DNA of 29,904 nt from JANNOG01 sp050329415 (lineage in GTDB: Bacteria; Actinomycetota; Actinomycetes; Actinomycetales; JBBAYJ01): the NCBI GenBank assembly GCA_050329415.1, contig JBHJOS010000071.1, forward strand, positions 1 to 29,904. The letters are read 5' to 3'. Below the pieces are notes generated by a model. That model was not told the origin of the DNA. It made no database searches and saw only the letters and a list, made by a program, of their open reading frames with translations. A program made the translations under genes and the position numbers. Below, piece after piece: positions 19,401 to 27,034 of this stretch (the stretch's first letter is position 1; each line of letters starts with the position of its first letter).

Positions 19401-20873
19401 ATGACACTGACCCCTACCGACTCGACGAGCAACGCTGTCGCCGTCAACGACATCGGTTCCGCCGACGACTTCCTCGCGGCCATCGACGAGACCATCAAGT
19501 ACTTCGGCGACGGCGACATCGTGGCCGGCACGGTCGTCAAGGTCGACCGCGACGAAGTCCTGCTCGACATCGGGTACAAGACCGAGGGGGTCATCCCGTC
19601 CCGCGAGCTGAGCATCAAGCACGACGTCGACCCCGGCGAGGTTGTGACGGTCGGCGACCAGGTCGAGGCGCTCGTCCTCCAGAAGGAGGACAAGGAGGGT
19701 CGGCTGATCCTGTCCAAGAAGCGCGCCCAGTACGAGCGCGCCTGGGGCACGATCGAGAAGATCCGTGACGAGGAGGGCGTCGTCACCGGCACCGTCATCG
19801 AGGTCGTCAAGGGCGGCCTCATCCTCGACATCGGGTTGCGCGGCTTCCTGCCGGCGTCGCTGGTCGAGATGCGACGGGTCCGTGATCTCCAGCCGTACGT
19901 GGGCCGCGAGCTCGAAGCCAAGATCATCGAGTTGGACAAGAACCGGAACAACGTCGTCCTCTCGCGCCGGGCGTGGCTCGAGCAGACCCAGTCCGAGGTC
20001 CGCTCGTCCTTCCTGGCGCAGCTGAAGCGCGGCCAGGTGCGCACCGGGACGGTGTCCTCCCTGGTGAAGTTCGGTGCCTTCGTCGATCTCGGTGGGGTGG
20101 ACGGCCTCGTCCACGTCTCGGAGCTGTCGTGGAAGCACGTCGACGACCCCGCCGAGGTCGTCGAGATCGGGCAGGAGGTCACCGTCGAGGTGCTCGACGT
20201 CGACCTCGAGCGCGAGCGGGTCTCCCTGTCGTTGAAGGCGACGCAGGAGGACCCCTGGCAGCACTTCGCCCGGACTCACGGGCTGGGCCAGGTCGTGCCG
20301 GGCAAGGTCACGAAGCTCGTGCCGTTCGGCGCCTTCGTCCGGGTCGAGGACGGCATCGAGGGTCTGGTCCACATCTCGGAGCTGGCCGAGCGCCATGTCG
20401 AGATCCCCGAGCAGGTGGTCCAGGTCGGGGCCGACATCTTCGTCAAGGTCATCGACGTCGACCTCGAGCGGCGCCGGATCTCCCTGTCGCTCAAGCAGGC
20501 CAACGAGACCGCAGCGGTCCAGACCGCCGAGTCGTTCGACCCCACGCTCTACGGCATGTCGGCCGAGTACGACGAGGCCGGCAACTACAAGTACCCGGAG
20601 GGCTTCGACCCCGAGACCGGCGAGTGGCTGCCCGGCTACGAGGCGCAGCAGGCCGAGTGGGAGCGCCAGTACGCCGAGGCCCAGGCCCGGTGGGAGGCCC
20701 ACCAGGCTCAGATCGCCAAGGCCCAGACCGTCGAGGAGGAGACCGGGCCGGCTCCGGTTGCCGCATCGACCTCGACCTACTCCTCGGCCGGGAACGACGA
20801 GGAGCCCGCGGGTGGCACGCTCGCCAGCGACGAGGCACTGGCCGCGCTGCGGGAGAAGCTCACCGGCCGCTGA
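19401..20873 (+). CDS. rpsA: 30S ribosomal protein S1
   Basis: It binds mRNA on the 30S subunit and helps start translation of leadered mRNAs. It has 490 residues with four S1 (OB-fold) repeats: about 36-107 (DGDIVAGTVVKVDRDEVLLDIG), 120-192 (GVVTGTVIEVVKGGLILDIG), 210-280 (GQVRTGTVSSLVKFGAFVDLG) and 295-367 (GQVVPGKVTKLVPFGAFVRV). A C-terminal tail follows, rich in Tyr, Glu and Pro (YPEGFDPETGEWLPGYEAQQ), which is characteristic of the actinobacterial protein; the fifth and sixth repeats of E. coli S1 are absent. The ATG at 19401 is chosen because it opens the family N-terminus and has GGAG 11 nt upstream; the frame is open further 5' only because of the GC bias. Confidence 0.96.
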   Translation: MTLTPTDSTSNAVAVNDIGSADDFLAAIDETIKYFGDGDIVAGTVVKVDRDEVLLDIGYKTEGVIPSRELSIKHDVDPGEVVTVGDQVEALVLQKEDKEGRLILSKKRAQYERAWGTIEKIRDEEGVVTGTVIEVVKGGLILDIGLRGFLPASLVEMRRVRDLQPYVGRELEAKIIELDKNRNNVVLSRRAWLEQTQSEVRSSFLAQLKRGQVRTGTVSSLVKFGAFVDLGGVDGLVHVSELSWKHVDDPAEVVEIGQEVTVEVLDVDLERERVSLSLKATQEDPWQHFARTHGLGQVVPGKVTKLVPFGAFVRVEDGIEGLVHISELAERHVEIPEQVVQVGADIFVKVIDVDLERRRISLSLKQANETAAVQTAESFDPTLYGMSAEYDEAGNYKYPEGFDPETGEWLPGYEAQQAEWERQYAEAQARWEAHQAQIAKAQTVEEETGPAPVAASTSTYSSAGNDEEPAGGTLASDEALAALREKLTGR

Positions 20874-20936
20874 GCCGTCCCCGCCGCCCCGGCCCCGTCC
20901 GCAGCACGCCCGACTCCGTCAGCCGAGGGGTTGGGC

Positions 20937-22091
20937 ATGCTGCGTGTCGGGGTGACCGGTGGTATCGCGGCCGGCAAGTCGAGCGCTGTCGCCGTCCTCG
21001 GGGCCCTCGGGGCGGTCGTCGTCGATGCGGATGCGATCGCTCGACAGGTGCTGGCACCGGGTCGCCCGGCGGCCGCTGAGGTGGTCGCCGAGTTCGGGGA
21101 CACCGTGCGAGCCCCGGAGGGGGGCGTCGACCGGCCCGCTCTGGCTCGCCTGGTCTTCGCCGACCCGGCAAGCCGGGCCCGGCTGGAGGCCATCACCCAC
21201 CCGCGGATCCAGGCTGAGGCGGCGCGGCGGTTCGCCGCGGCCCCCCCCGACGCGGTGGTCGTGCACGACATCCCGTTGCTCGTCGAGTTGGACCTGGCCG
21301 ACCGGTACCACCTGGTGGTGGTCGTCGGCGCTCCCGCGGAGGAGCGCGTCACCCGCCTGGTGAGCGAGCGCGGGATGGCGGAGCCGGATGCCCGGGCCCG
21401 GGTCGCGGCTCAGGCCGACGACGACCGGCGGCGGGCCGCCGCGGACGTCTGGCTCGACAACACGGGTGCTCCTGACGCCCTGCGCGAGGCCGTGCGGCGG
21501 CTGTGGCACGACCGGCTGGTGCCGTACGAGGGGAACCTGCGGGAACGTCGTCGGGCCGAGCGTCCCGACCGGCCGGTCCTCGTGGCTGCGGACCCGGGAT
21601 GGCCGGCGGCGGGGGAGCGGCTGGTCGCCCGGGTCCGCCGGGCGGCGGGTGACCGGGCGCTGGACGTGGCCCACGTCGGGTCGACGGCCGTCCCGGGCCT
21701 GCCGGCGAAGGACGTCATCGACCTCCAGGTCGTCGTCGCCGATCTCGTGACGGCCCACGAGCTCGCCGCGGACCTGGCGGGTGCGGGGCTCGTCCCGGTG
21801 CCGGACCGATGGGACGAGCCGGTCACCGGGACCGGTCGGGTCGCCAAGGCCTTCGCCGCGAACGCGGACCCGGGGCGAGCCGTGAACTGCCACGTCCGCC
21901 CCGCGGACAGCCCTGTGGTGGCCGAGGTGCTGGCGTTCCGGGACCGGTTGCGGGCCGAGCCCGCCCTGCGCGACGACTACGCACGGCTCAAGCGGGAGCT
22001 GGGGTCCCGCCCGTGGCAGTCGATCGACGACTACGCCCGGGCCAAGACGGACTTCGTGGCCGCAGTCGTCCGCGGCGCCGCGAGACCGTGA
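20937..22091 (+). CDS. coaE: Dephospho-CoA kinase fused to a GrpB/UPF0157 domain
   Basis: The final step of CoA synthesis: ATP-dependent phosphorylation of dephospho-CoA. It has 384 residues; single-domain CoaE is about 200. The N-terminal kinase has the P-loop GVTGGIAAGKS at 5-15, the DADAIARQVLAPG region with the catalytic Asp, and VVHDIPLLVE. From about residue 205 the GrpB domain follows, a nucleotidyltransferase-like fold (VAHVGSTAVPGLPAKDVIDLQVVV, then NCHVRP and YARLKRELG). The same two-domain layout is known from M. tuberculosis Rv1631, where the C-terminal part is thought to help folding or stability. The ATG at 20937 follows GAGGGG by 6 nt; a TTG at 20931 would sit directly against that site and is rejected. 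Confidence 0.94.
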   Translation: MLRVGVTGGIAAGKSSAVAVLGALGAVVVDADAIARQVLAPGRPAAAEVVAEFGDTVRAPEGGVDRPALARLVFADPASRARLEAITHPRIQAEAARRFAAAPPDAVVVHDIPLLVELDLADRYHLVVVVGAPAEERVTRLVSERGMAEPDARARVAAQADDDRRRAAADVWLDNTGAPDALREAVRRLWHDRLVPYEGNLRERRRAERPDRPVLVAADPGWPAAGERLVARVRRAAGDRALDVAHVGSTAVPGLPAKDVIDLQVVVADLVTAHELAADLAGAGLVPVPDRWDEPVTGTGRVAKAFAANADPGRAVNCHVRPADSPVVAEVLAFRDRLRAEPALRDDYARLKRELGSRPWQSIDDYARAKTDFVAAVVRGAARP

Positions 22092-22115
22092 TTCGCTGGG
22101 CCGTGATTCCCTGGG
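22086..22115 (+). repeat. 15-bp tandem duplication over the coaE stop codon
   Basis: CCGTGATTCGCTGGG and CCGTGATTCCCTGGG are adjacent and differ at one base. The first copy contains the coaE stop (TGA 22089-22091). The second lies in the 28-bp gap before the next gene. Confidence 0.7.
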
Positions 22116-22119
22116 TCGC

Positions 22120-22764
22120 GTGAGCTCGCCCCGCGACGACGCCCAGCGCCTGGACGACCTGCGGGCGTTGGAGCTGCTCCGGCCCCTGCTGCCGTCGGCC
22201 TACCTGCCGTGGACGGACGCGTCCATCCGTCCTGCTGCCCTTGCCGCCGTGTGCAACGACGTGGTGATCCGTGGGCGGCGGACCGTCGTCGAACTGGGTT
22301 CCGGGATCAGCACGCTCGTGCTGTCCCGTTTGCTGGCGGGCCTCGGGGGGCGGTTGGTGACGATCGAGCACGACGAGCGCTGGCTGGCCGTGGTCGACGA
22401 TCTGGTCCGGGTGGCGGGCACCGGCGGGGCCGTCTACCTCCACCACGCCGGCCTGGTCGGCGGGTGGTACGACCGGGCGGTCGTCGCGACGGCGCTGGCC
22501 GACGCCCCCGGGCCGGTCGATCTCCTGCTGGTGGACGGCCCGCCGGCGTGGCGTCCGGGGACGGAGCTGGCGCGATGGCCCGCCGCGGAGGCGGTCGCGC
22601 CCCACCTGGCAGCGGACGCGACCGTCGTCCTCGACGACATCCACCGGCCGGGGGAGCAGGAGATCGTCCGGCACTGGCGCCGGGACCACGGCTGGCCGTT
22701 CCGGGTCCGGTGGGCGGACGACGTCGCGGTCGCCGTCCTCGGCGGCGACGACTACGCGACCTGA
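22120..22764 (+). CDS. SAM-dependent methyltransferase-like protein
   Basis: A 214-residue protein with a Rossmann-type methyltransferase core of the Methyltransf_24 kind. It has SAM motif VVELGSGISTLVLSR at 56-70, TIEHDERWL near 81-89 (acidic residue binding the ribose), VDLLLVDGPPAW, and VVLDDIHRPGEQEIVRHW. The substrate is unknown; relatives are often annotated as O-methyltransferase-like or glycan/lipid-modifying. The GTG at 22120 starts the reading 28 bp after coaE with no clear ribosome binding site, so a start a few codons later is possible. It is probably cotranscribed with coaE. Confidence 0.75.
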   Translation: MSSPRDDAQRLDDLRALELLRPLLPSAYLPWTDASIRPAALAAVCNDVVIRGRRTVVELGSGISTLVLSRLLAGLGGRLVTIEHDERWLAVVDDLVRVAGTGGAVYLHHAGLVGGWYDRAVVATALADAPGPVDLLLVDGPPAWRPGTELARWPAAEAVAPHLAADATVVLDDIHRPGEQEIVRHWRRDHGWPFRVRWADDVAVAVLGGDDYAT

Positions 22765-22786
22765 GCTGCGACCGAGCACGCTGCAT

Positions 22787-22816
22787 TTTGATGACATGGA
22801 ACGCCATGCCATCAAA
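22787..22816. promoter_or_regulatory. 30-bp inverted repeat, probable operator of fic
   Basis: Arms TTTGATGACATGG and CCATGCCATCAAA match at 12 of 13 positions around AACG. The right arm covers the place where the -35 element should be, 17 bp before the TATGGT -10. It is AT-rich against a very GC-rich background. The likely ligand is a dimeric DNA-binding protein, possibly the winged-helix end of Fic itself. Confidence 0.65.
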
Positions 22817-22833
22817 TACGTCACAACTGAGGC

Positions 22834-22839
22834 TATGGT
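22834..22839 (+). promoter_or_regulatory. Leaderless -10 element of fic
   Basis: TATGGT lies exactly 6 nt before GTG 22846. It is 17 bp downstream of the end of the inverted repeat at 22787-22816. Confidence 0.6.
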
Positions 22840-22845
22840 GAGGCC

Positions 22846-24051
22846 GTGGCATCAGATGTCGTCGCGACTGCCTGGCCGGCCACGGGTGCCGAGGTCCGGC
22901 CGTGGCAGTCGAGCACTCCGCGCGAGCTCATGTCGCGGGCCGTCCGCGAACGTCACGACGGCCCGTACCAGGCGGCCGTCGTCCCCCTGATCGCCCAGCT
23001 GGAGCCGAGTCTGCCGAGCGACGTCGTCGCCCTGGACGCCGAGGCTGCGGCCGAGATCGCGCGCTTCGACGCCGACGTCGGCAGCGACCCTGTGCCCTTC
23101 GAGACCGTCATGCTCCGTTCGGAGTCGGCGTCCTCGTCGATGATCGAGAACCTGACGTCGGGCGCCCGGGCCATCGTGCTCGCCGAGATGGGCAGTCGCG
23201 AGAAGCGGAACGCGACGCTCGTCGTCGGGAACGTGGCGGCGATGCGGGCGGCGATCCGCCTTGCCGGCGACCTCGACGAGGAGGCGATCCTCGCGATGCA
23301 TCGAGCGCTGCTGCAGGACAGCGAGCCCGACATCGCCGGCCGTTGGCGCGGGCAGCAGGTCTGGATCGGAGGGGACGCCTCCGGGCCGCACGGTGCGGAG
23401 TTCGTGCCCCCTCACCACGAGCACGTGTCCTCGCTCATGGGGGACCTGGTGGCGTTCGGCCGTCGTACCGACCTGCCCGTGCTGACCCAGGTGGCACTGG
23501 CCCACGCCCAGTTCGAGACGATCCACCCGTTCCCCGACGGCAACGGCCGCACGGGCCGTGCCCTCGTCCACGCCCTGCTGCGCAGGCACCGCCTGACGCG
23601 CTGCGTCACCGTCCCCGTCTCCGCCGGACTCCTGACGGACACGCCGGCGTACTTCGCCGCGCTCATGGCGTATCGCGCCGGTGACCCCGCACCCATCGTC
23701 GAACGGTTCGCCACCGCGTCCTTCCTCGCGATCGTCAATGCCCGCCGACTGGTCGCCGATCTCCACGCGATCCGGGAGAGATGGGCGGCTGTGATCCGGG
23801 CCCGGCGCGGGGCGACCGCGTGGCGGGTGGCCGACCTGCTGCTGCGGCAGCCCATCGTCGATGCGGCGACCGTCGCGCGCGAGCTCGGGGTGACGTCCGG
23901 CAACGTGCCCCGTGCCATCGCCCCGCTGGTCGAGGCGGGGATCCTCGTCGAGTCGACGGGGCACTCGCGCAACAAGGTGTGGCAGGCCGGGGAGGTGCTC
24001 GCGGCCGTCGACGACTTCGCCGCGAGGGCCGGGCGGCGTTCCCTCGACTGA
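22846..24051 (+). CDS. fic: Fic family protein (predicted AMP transferase), class II, with C-terminal winged helix
   Basis: Fic enzymes transfer AMP or related groups from a nucleotide to protein hydroxyls. The 401 residues show a Fic N-terminal domain, the inhibitory helix SSMIEN (97-102, matching S/TxxxE/N with inhibitory E101), and the catalytic loop HPFPDGNGRTGR with H227, D231, N233 and R238. All key residues are present, so it should be active once the inhibitory helix moves. The inhibitory motif lies before the active site in the same chain, which makes it class II. The last 70 residues (VADLLLRQPIVDAATVARELGVTSGNVPRAIAPLVEAGILVES) form a winged helix-turn-helix likely to bind DNA. The GTG at 22846 is set by the -10 box 6 nt upstream. 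The target protein is unknown; no partner antitoxin gene is next to it. Confidence 0.92.
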   Translation: MASDVVATAWPATGAEVRPWQSSTPRELMSRAVRERHDGPYQAAVVPLIAQLEPSLPSDVVALDAEAAAEIARFDADVGSDPVPFETVMLRSESASSSMIENLTSGARAIVLAEMGSREKRNATLVVGNVAAMRAAIRLAGDLDEEAILAMHRALLQDSEPDIAGRWRGQQVWIGGDASGPHGAEFVPPHHEHVSSLMGDLVAFGRRTDLPVLTQVALAHAQFETIHPFPDGNGRTGRALVHALLRRHRLTRCVTVPVSAGLLTDTPAYFAALMAYRAGDPAPIVERFATASFLAIVNARRLVADLHAIRERWAAVIRARRGATAWRVADLLLRQPIVDAATVARELGVTSGNVPRAIAPLVEAGILVESTGHSRNKVWQAGEVLAAVDDFAARAGRRSLD

Positions 24052-24075
24052 CGGCGCCACCACGACGGTGGCCGT
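24051..24075 (+). terminator. Weak hairpin after fic
   Basis: GCCACC and GGTGGC pair around ACGAC, with ACG/CGT extending the base past a 2-nt bulge, directly after the fic stop and before the uvrB promoter. There is no T-run. Confidence 0.3.
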
Positions 24076-24090
24076 GTCCGGGGGCGCGCG

Positions 24091-24096
24091 TACCGT
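24091..24096 (+). promoter_or_regulatory. Leaderless -10 element of uvrB
   Basis: TACCGT is followed by GGCCGG and GTG 24103. No Shine-Dalgarno sequence and no SOS-box-like palindrome are visible upstream. Confidence 0.55.
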
Positions 24097-24102
24097 GGCC
24101 GG

Positions 24103-26217
24103 GTGCGGCCCACGACGACCATCGAACGGCGGCTGTCGCCCTTCCGGGTGGTCAGCGACTTCCAACCCTCGGGCGACCAGCCGACCGCCATCGCCCAGCT
24201 CGCCGAGCGGGTACGGGCCGGGCAGCAGCACACGGTGCTGCTCGGCGCCACCGGCACCGGCAAGTCGGCGACGACCGCATGGCTCGTCGAGCAGGTGCAG
24301 CGGCCGACCCTCGTCATGGCGCCGAACAAGACGCTGGCGGCCCAGCTCGCCAACGAGTTCCGCGAGCTGCTGCCCCACAACGCGGTCGAGTACTTCGTCT
24401 CCTACTACGACTACTACCAGCCCGAGGCGTACATCCCGCAGACGGACACCTACATCGAGAAGGACTCGTCCATCAACGACGAGGTCGAGCGGCTGCGCCA
24501 CTCGGCGACCAACTCGCTGCTGACCCGCCGGGACACCATCGTCGTGGCCTCGGTGTCGTGCATCTACGGCCTCGGCACCCCGCAGGAGTACGTCGACCGG
24601 ATGGTGCCGCTCAAGGTGGGGGACACCGTCGACCGGGACGACCTGCTCCGGCGGTTCGTCACGATGCAGTACACCCGCAACGACCTCGCCTTCACCCGCG
24701 GCACCTTCCGGGTGCGCGGCGACACGGTCGAGATCATCCCGGTCTACGAGGAGCTGGCCGTCCGGGTCGAGCTGTTCGGCGACGAGATCGAGCGGCTGTA
24801 CAGCCTGCACCCGGTCTCGGGCGAGATCGTCCGCGAGGAGGAGCTGGTCTACCTGTTCCCGGCCTCGCACTACGTCGCGGGCCCGGAACGGCTCGAGCGC
24901 GCGGTCGGCGACATCGAGGAGGAGCTCGGCGAGCGGCTGGCCGAGATGGAGCGCCAGGGCAAGATGCTCGAGGCCCAGCGCCTGCGCATGCGGACCACCT
25001 ACGACCTCGAGATGCTCCGCCAGGTCGGCACCTGCTCCGGTGTCGAGAACTACAGCCGGCACTTCGACGGCCGCGAGCCCGGGACGCCGCCCAACACCCT
25101 CCTCGACTACTTCCCGGAGGACTTCCTCCTGGTCATCGACGAGTCGCACGTGACCGTGCCGCAGATCGGCGGGATGTTCGAGGGCGACATGTCCCGCAAG
25201 CGCACCCTCGTCGACCACGGCTTCCGCCTGCCCTCGGCCATGGACAACCGCCCGCTGAAGTGGGAGGAGTTCGTCGACCGCGTCGGCCAGACCGTCTACC
25301 TGTCGGCGACGCCCGGCCCGTACGAGCTGCGGATGGGGGAGGGCGACGTCGTCGAGCAGATCATCCGACCCACCGGTCTGATCGACCCCGAGGTCGTCGT
25401 CCGGCGGACGAAGGGCCAGATCGACGACCTGCTGCACGAGATCCGGGCGCGGGCCGAGCGGGACGAGCGGGTGCTGGTCACCACGCTCACCAAGAAGATG
25501 GCCGAGGACCTCACCGACTACCTGCTCGACAAGGGTGTCCGTGTGCGCTACCTCCACTCGGAGGTCGACACCTTGCGCCGCGTGGAGCTCCTGCGCGAGC
25601 TGCGGATGGGCGAGTACGACGTCCTCGTCGGCATCAACCTGCTGCGCGAGGGTCTGGACCTTCCCGAGGTGTCACTGGTGTCGATCCTCGACGCGGACAA
25701 AGAGGGTTTCCTCCGGTCTGCCACGTCCCTCATCCAGACGATCGGGCGCGCGGCCCGCAACGTCTCCGGCCAAGTGATCATGTACGCGGACAAGATGACA
25801 CCGTCGATGGCGCAGGCCATCGACGAGACGAACCGCCGCCGCGAGAAGCAGGTCGCCTACAACCTCGAGAAGGGGATCGACCCGACGCCGCTGCGCAAGC
25901 GGATCGCCGATATCACCGACCTGCTCGCCCGCGAGGACGAGGACACCGAGAAGCTGCTCGGCTCGGGCCGGCGGCAGTCCCGCGGCCGCGGCACGGGAGC
26001 CGGGGCGATGGCCGCACAGGGTGCCGGCGAGCGGGGCGCTGTGGCCGCGCGGGCCGAGGGCATGCCGTCCATGGACCTGGCGAACCTCATCCAGGACCTC
26101 ACCGACCAGATGCATGCGGCCGCTGCCGAGCTGAAGTTCGAGGTCGCGGCCCGGTTGCGGGACGAGATACGCGACCTCAAAAAGGAGCTGCGGGGCATGC
26201 ACGCGGCGGGTGTGTGA
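24103..26217 (+). CDS. uvrB: Excinuclease ABC subunit B
   Basis: Damage-verification helicase of nucleotide excision repair; it works with UvrA and UvrC. It is full length at 704 residues. Helicase motif I is GATGTGKS at 48-55. The damage-probing beta-hairpin region is YYDYYQPEAYIPQTDTYIEKD near 98-120. The DEAD-type motif is DESH at 346-349 followed by VTVPQ. Motifs V and VI are GINLLREGLDLPEVSLV and QTIGRAARN. A C-terminal UVR motif for UvrC contact lies near 672-697 (AAELKFEVAARLRDEIRDLKKEL region), after a Gly/Ala/Arg-rich linker. The GTG at 24103 opens the conserved N-terminus and follows a -10 box by 6 nt. uvrA lies 2.8 kb downstream rather than adjacent. Confidence 0.98.
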   Translation: MRPTTTIERRLSPFRVVSDFQPSGDQPTAIAQLAERVRAGQQHTVLLGATGTGKSATTAWLVEQVQRPTLVMAPNKTLAAQLANEFRELLPHNAVEYFVSYYDYYQPEAYIPQTDTYIEKDSSINDEVERLRHSATNSLLTRRDTIVVASVSCIYGLGTPQEYVDRMVPLKVGDTVDRDDLLRRFVTMQYTRNDLAFTRGTFRVRGDTVEIIPVYEELAVRVELFGDEIERLYSLHPVSGEIVREEELVYLFPASHYVAGPERLERAVGDIEEELGERLAEMERQGKMLEAQRLRMRTTYDLEMLRQVGTCSGVENYSRHFDGREPGTPPNTLLDYFPEDFLLVIDESHVTVPQIGGMFEGDMSRKRTLVDHGFRLPSAMDNRPLKWEEFVDRVGQTVYLSATPGPYELRMGEGDVVEQIIRPTGLIDPEVVVRRTKGQIDDLLHEIRARAERDERVLVTTLTKKMAEDLTDYLLDKGVRVRYLHSEVDTLRRVELLRELRMGEYDVLVGINLLREGLDLPEVSLVSILDADKEGFLRSATSLIQTIGRAARNVSGQVIMYADKMTPSMAQAIDETNRRREKQVAYNLEKGIDPTPLRKRIADITDLLAREDEDTEKLLGSGRRQSRGRGTGAGAMAAQGAGERGAVAARAEGMPSMDLANLIQDLTDQMHAAAAELKFEVAARLRDEIRDLKKELRGMHAAGV

Positions 26218-26227
26218 GGTGGCTGCC

Positions 26228-26746
26228 GTGGAACGGATCGATCCGCCCGCGGCTGCGGGCGAGAAGGACACCCTCCTCGCCTTCCTGCAGTTCCACCGGG
26301 ACACCCTTCTCGGCAAGGTCGACGGGTTGTCCGCCGAGCGGCTACGCACCCGCTCGACGGTCTCGTCCCTGACGCTGGCCGGGTTGCTCAAGCACCTCGC
26401 CCTCGTCGAGGAGTCATGGTTGGTCGAGCGCTTTCTGGGGCTCGACATCCCACAGCCCTGGGCCGAAGTCGACTTCGACACCGACCCCGAATGGGAGTTC
26501 CGGACGGCGCTCGGGGACGACCCGGAGTGGCTCATCGCCCGGTACCGGCGGGCGTGGGAGCGGGTCGACGGCATCGTCGCCGACGCCGACCTCGCTGCCC
26601 TCTCCGCCGAGGAGGTCCGGATCGACGATCGGCGGGAACGTGTGTCGCTGCGGTGGATCCTCGTCCATCTGATCGAGGAGACCGCTCGCCACAACGGCCA
26701 CGCCGACCTGCTGCGCGAGGCGATCGACGGCGCTACGGGGGAGTGA
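26228..26746 (+). CDS. DinB/DUF664-like four-helix-bundle protein
   Basis: A protein of 172 residues with the metal-site pattern of the DinB superfamily: H56 in LLKHLALVEESW, then H155 and H158 in HLIEETARHNGHADLLRE, on what should be a four-helix bundle. Family members include thiol (mycothiol or bacillithiol) S-transferases and many proteins of unknown role, so the reaction cannot be named. The start is ambiguous. GTG 26210 would overlap uvrB by 8 bp; GTG 26228 has GAGG 8 nt upstream and is preferred. The closeness to uvrB suggests cotranscription. This is not the DNA polymerase IV also called DinB. Confidence 0.82.
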   Translation: MERIDPPAAAGEKDTLLAFLQFHRDTLLGKVDGLSAERLRTRSTVSSLTLAGLLKHLALVEESWLVERFLGLDIPQPWAEVDFDTDPEWEFRTALGDDPEWLIARYRRAWERVDGIVADADLAALSAEEVRIDDRRERVSLRWILVHLIEETARHNGHADLLREAIDGATGE

Positions 26747-26770
26747 GCCACGGTCGGCCATGGCATCGAT

Positions 26771-26803
26771 CATGGTTTTCTCAGTGGGTAAACTCCAACC
26801 ATG
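26771..26803. promoter_or_regulatory. Inverted repeat around the vapB-like promoter
   Basis: CATGGTT (26771-26777) and AACCATG (26797-26803) are perfect 7-bp arms, 19 bp apart. They flank the -10 box, and the second arm includes the start codon. Further CCAT units lie nearby (CCATGG near 26758, CAACCAT at 26808-26814). It is a plausible operator for autorepression by the AbrB-type antitoxin. Confidence 0.45.
26789..26794 (+). promoter_or_regulatory. Leaderless -10 element of the vapB-like gene
   Basis: TAAACT lies exactly 6 nt before ATG 26801. The window TTTTCTCAGTGGGTAAACT is AT-richer than its surroundings. No ribosome binding site lies before the ATG. Confidence 0.6.
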
Positions 26804-27034
26804 AAGGCAACCATTGACAAGGCAGGCCGTCTGGTCATTCCTCGGCAGCTCCGCGACAGCATCGGCCTACGCCCGGGCGAGGTCGAGGTCGAGGTCTCCG
26901 GTGACGGCCTGCTGATCCGGCCCGTCGCCGCGTCGCAGCTCGTCGAGGAGGACGGTCTGCTGATGATCCCGCGGGCCGGGACGCTGGTCAGCAACGACGA
27001 GGTCCTCCGACTGCGAGATGCTCTACGCCGGTGA
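26801..27034 (+). CDS. vapB: AbrB/SpoVT-type antitoxin (VapB-like)
   Basis: A 77-residue protein with a swapped-hairpin AbrB DNA-binding domain at the N-terminus (MKATIDKAGRLVIPRQLRDSIGLRPGEVEVEVSGDGLLIRP, about 1-41). The C-terminal 35 residues would wrap the toxin. The stop overlaps the start of the next gene by 4 bp (GTGA), the usual arrangement for antitoxin then toxin. Expected roles are to neutralise the PIN nuclease and to repress its own promoter, together with the toxin. The start follows a -10 box by 6 nt and has operator-like repeats around it. Confidence 0.87.
   Translation: MKATIDKAGRLVIPRQLRDSIGLRPGEVEVEVSGDGLLIRPVAASQLVEEDGLLMIPRAGTLVSNDEVLRLRDALRR

Noticed and set aside
22120..24051. 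Methyltransferase plus Fic as a two-gene defence or toxin system
   Set aside because: Fic has its own promoter and operator 80 bp after the methyltransferase gene, and the methyltransferase is packed with coaE; nothing beyond adjacency links them.
22852..25557. A 901-codon open frame on the minus strand opposite fic and uvrB
   Set aside because: The translation is a low-complexity mix of Arg, Gly, Asp, Val and Leu with no family motif, and the plus strand carries two complete, well recognised genes. Long antisense frames are expected at this GC content.
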